A stretch of DNA of 46,963 nt, taken from the IMG/VR virus record IMGVR_UViG_3300014913_000020, positions 1 to 46,963 of that record; one strand, 5' to 3'. The notes below the pieces were generated by a model. It was not told the origin of the DNA. It saw only the letters and a program-made list of their open reading frames with translations, and searched no databases. Origin of the DNA: a virus. Position numbers and translations under genes: made by a program. Shown here in pieces: positions 46,510 through 46,963 of this stretch; position 1 is the stretch's first letter, and each line of letters opens with the position of its first letter.

Positions 46510-46766
46510 AAAAATCTAAACTCCAAGCCCAATTGCATAAAGTGATCGCCCACAACGCGCAACAGCAGATAGAGATTTGTAAACTGCGCAGCGAGAACAA
46601 ACAACTGCGCGAAAGCTACGAATACCTGGACACAGAAATAGGCAACTGGATTGAGGATTATCAAAAGCTGAAAACCAAACTCGAAATTGCACAGGCTGAT
46701 GTCGCAAGAATGACAATCAAAATTGCAACACTGGAGCGAGTAATTGTGTTGGCAGGAAAGCGTTAG
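46506..46766 (+). CDS. coiled-coil protein, 86 aa
   Basis: ATG 46506 overlaps the previous stop. Almost wholly helical with heptads: LQAQLHKVIAHNAQQQIEICKL and QKLKTKLEIAQADVARMTIKI. No family recognised. Next to the membrane protein it may bind its soluble part. Confidence 0.7.
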   Translation: MKKSKLQAQLHKVIAHNAQQQIEICKLRSENKQLRESYEYLDTEIGNWIEDYQKLKTKLEIAQADVARMTIKIATLERVIVLAGKR

Positions 46767-46855
46767 TGAATTTTTCGCAACTGCCGACAATCAAATTAAT
46801 CTGATACTTGAGGATTACCCATATTACAAAGCTAAAACGATAGAATGGAGGACAA

Positions 46856-46963
46856 ATGAACAGTGCGGCAGGATACATCGTCAGTGGACTAAATTTAAAA
46901 TTACCAGAGAAATTGAAATCCAAAATAGAGGATATCAATACCGTGTGCTGTTTGAGTGGCAAA
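46856..46963 (+). CDS. gene cut by the right edge of the window
   Basis: ATG 46856 with GGAGG at 46847-46851 starts a frame open to the end: MNSAAGYIVSGLNLKLPEKL ... VCCLSGK, with a Cys pair. If the molecule is circular, this continues in frame through base 1 to the TAG at 115-117 (74 residues). A rival frame (TTG 46744 to the edge, ending VLFEWQ) is also open and looks protein-like, so the choice is not certain. Confidence 0.5.
   Translation, partial: MNSAAGYIVSGLNLKLPEKLKSKIEDINTVCCLSGK

Noticed and set aside
46744-46963. TTG-started frame ending VLFEWQ
   Set aside because: It looks protein-like and would end at base 14 if the ends join, but it lacks a good start. The ATG at 46856 with GGAGG is preferred, so this stays only as an alternative.
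29289-46963. Integrase or CI-like repressor marking lysogeny
   Set aside because: No tyrosine or serine recombinase motifs were seen; small HTH and RHH proteins alone do not show a lysogeny module.

Overview
The window reads as a near-complete (possibly complete) genome of a tailed dsDNA phage of the siphovirus type with an HK97-fold head. About 70 genes are packed tightly on the + strand, with many ATGA/TGATG/TTGA start-stop overlaps. Only one convincing gene is on the - strand, an HNH endonuclease with its own promoter. Promoters match the bacterial sigma70/sigmaA pattern (TTGACN, 17 bp, TAtAcT/TACAAT) and most starts follow GGAGG-like ribosome binding sites. The host is an ordinary bacterium but cannot be named from sequence alone. 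No integrase, CI-like repressor, tRNA or CRISPR array was seen, so lysogeny is not supported.

Layout. 0-0.6 kb: non-coding control region with terminator, promoter and a structured leader. 0.6-6.7 kb: two ParB-domain/DNA-methyltransferase fusions flanking a lysis-like block (small membrane proteins and an RlpA-like secreted protein), a candidate small RNA, then the HNH gene. 6.7-13.8 kb: three phased iterons, small and large terminase, portal, MuF-type head protein (apparently reached by slippage on A9), protease, major capsid protein and a probable decoration protein. 13.8-17.5 kb: a sugar-modification cassette inside the head operon (degenerate, single-domain and two-domain glycosyltransferases, a methyltransferase, a broken sulfotransferase-like gene). 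17.5-29.2 kb: two N-terminally related small virion-type proteins, head-tail connectors, tail tube, G/GT-type tail chaperones with an A AAA AAC slippery site, tape measure, a Dit-like protein interrupted by a propeller-like domain, a Gp37-like hub protein, a LamG-like fibre and a secreted SGNH hydrolase, ended by two strong terminators.

29.3-47 kb is the early region. Three near-copies of one 124-134 bp promoter block drive clusters of small ribbon-helix-helix, zinc-ribbon and unknown proteins. Replication is served by a primase-polymerase and a VirE-type helicase, followed by a GTTACC iteron/inverted-repeat region that is the best origin candidate. A Sak4-like ATPase, VRR-NUC nuclease, dCTP deaminase and ThyX-like protein add recombination and nucleotide functions. 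The right end holds membrane proteins and coiled-coil proteins.

The most unusual feature is a set of four long 5' leaders (before positions 595, 33179, 34319 and 35376). In each, two inverted repeats are interleaved in the order A-B-A'-B'. B:B' looks like an intrinsic terminator ending in a T-run directly in front of the ribosome binding site. The four arms differ in sequence but share topology, and the leaders precede DNA methyltransferase or primase operons. They look like a family of attenuators or pseudoknots. Terminator-like hairpins also sit just before the ribosome binding site of many other early genes.
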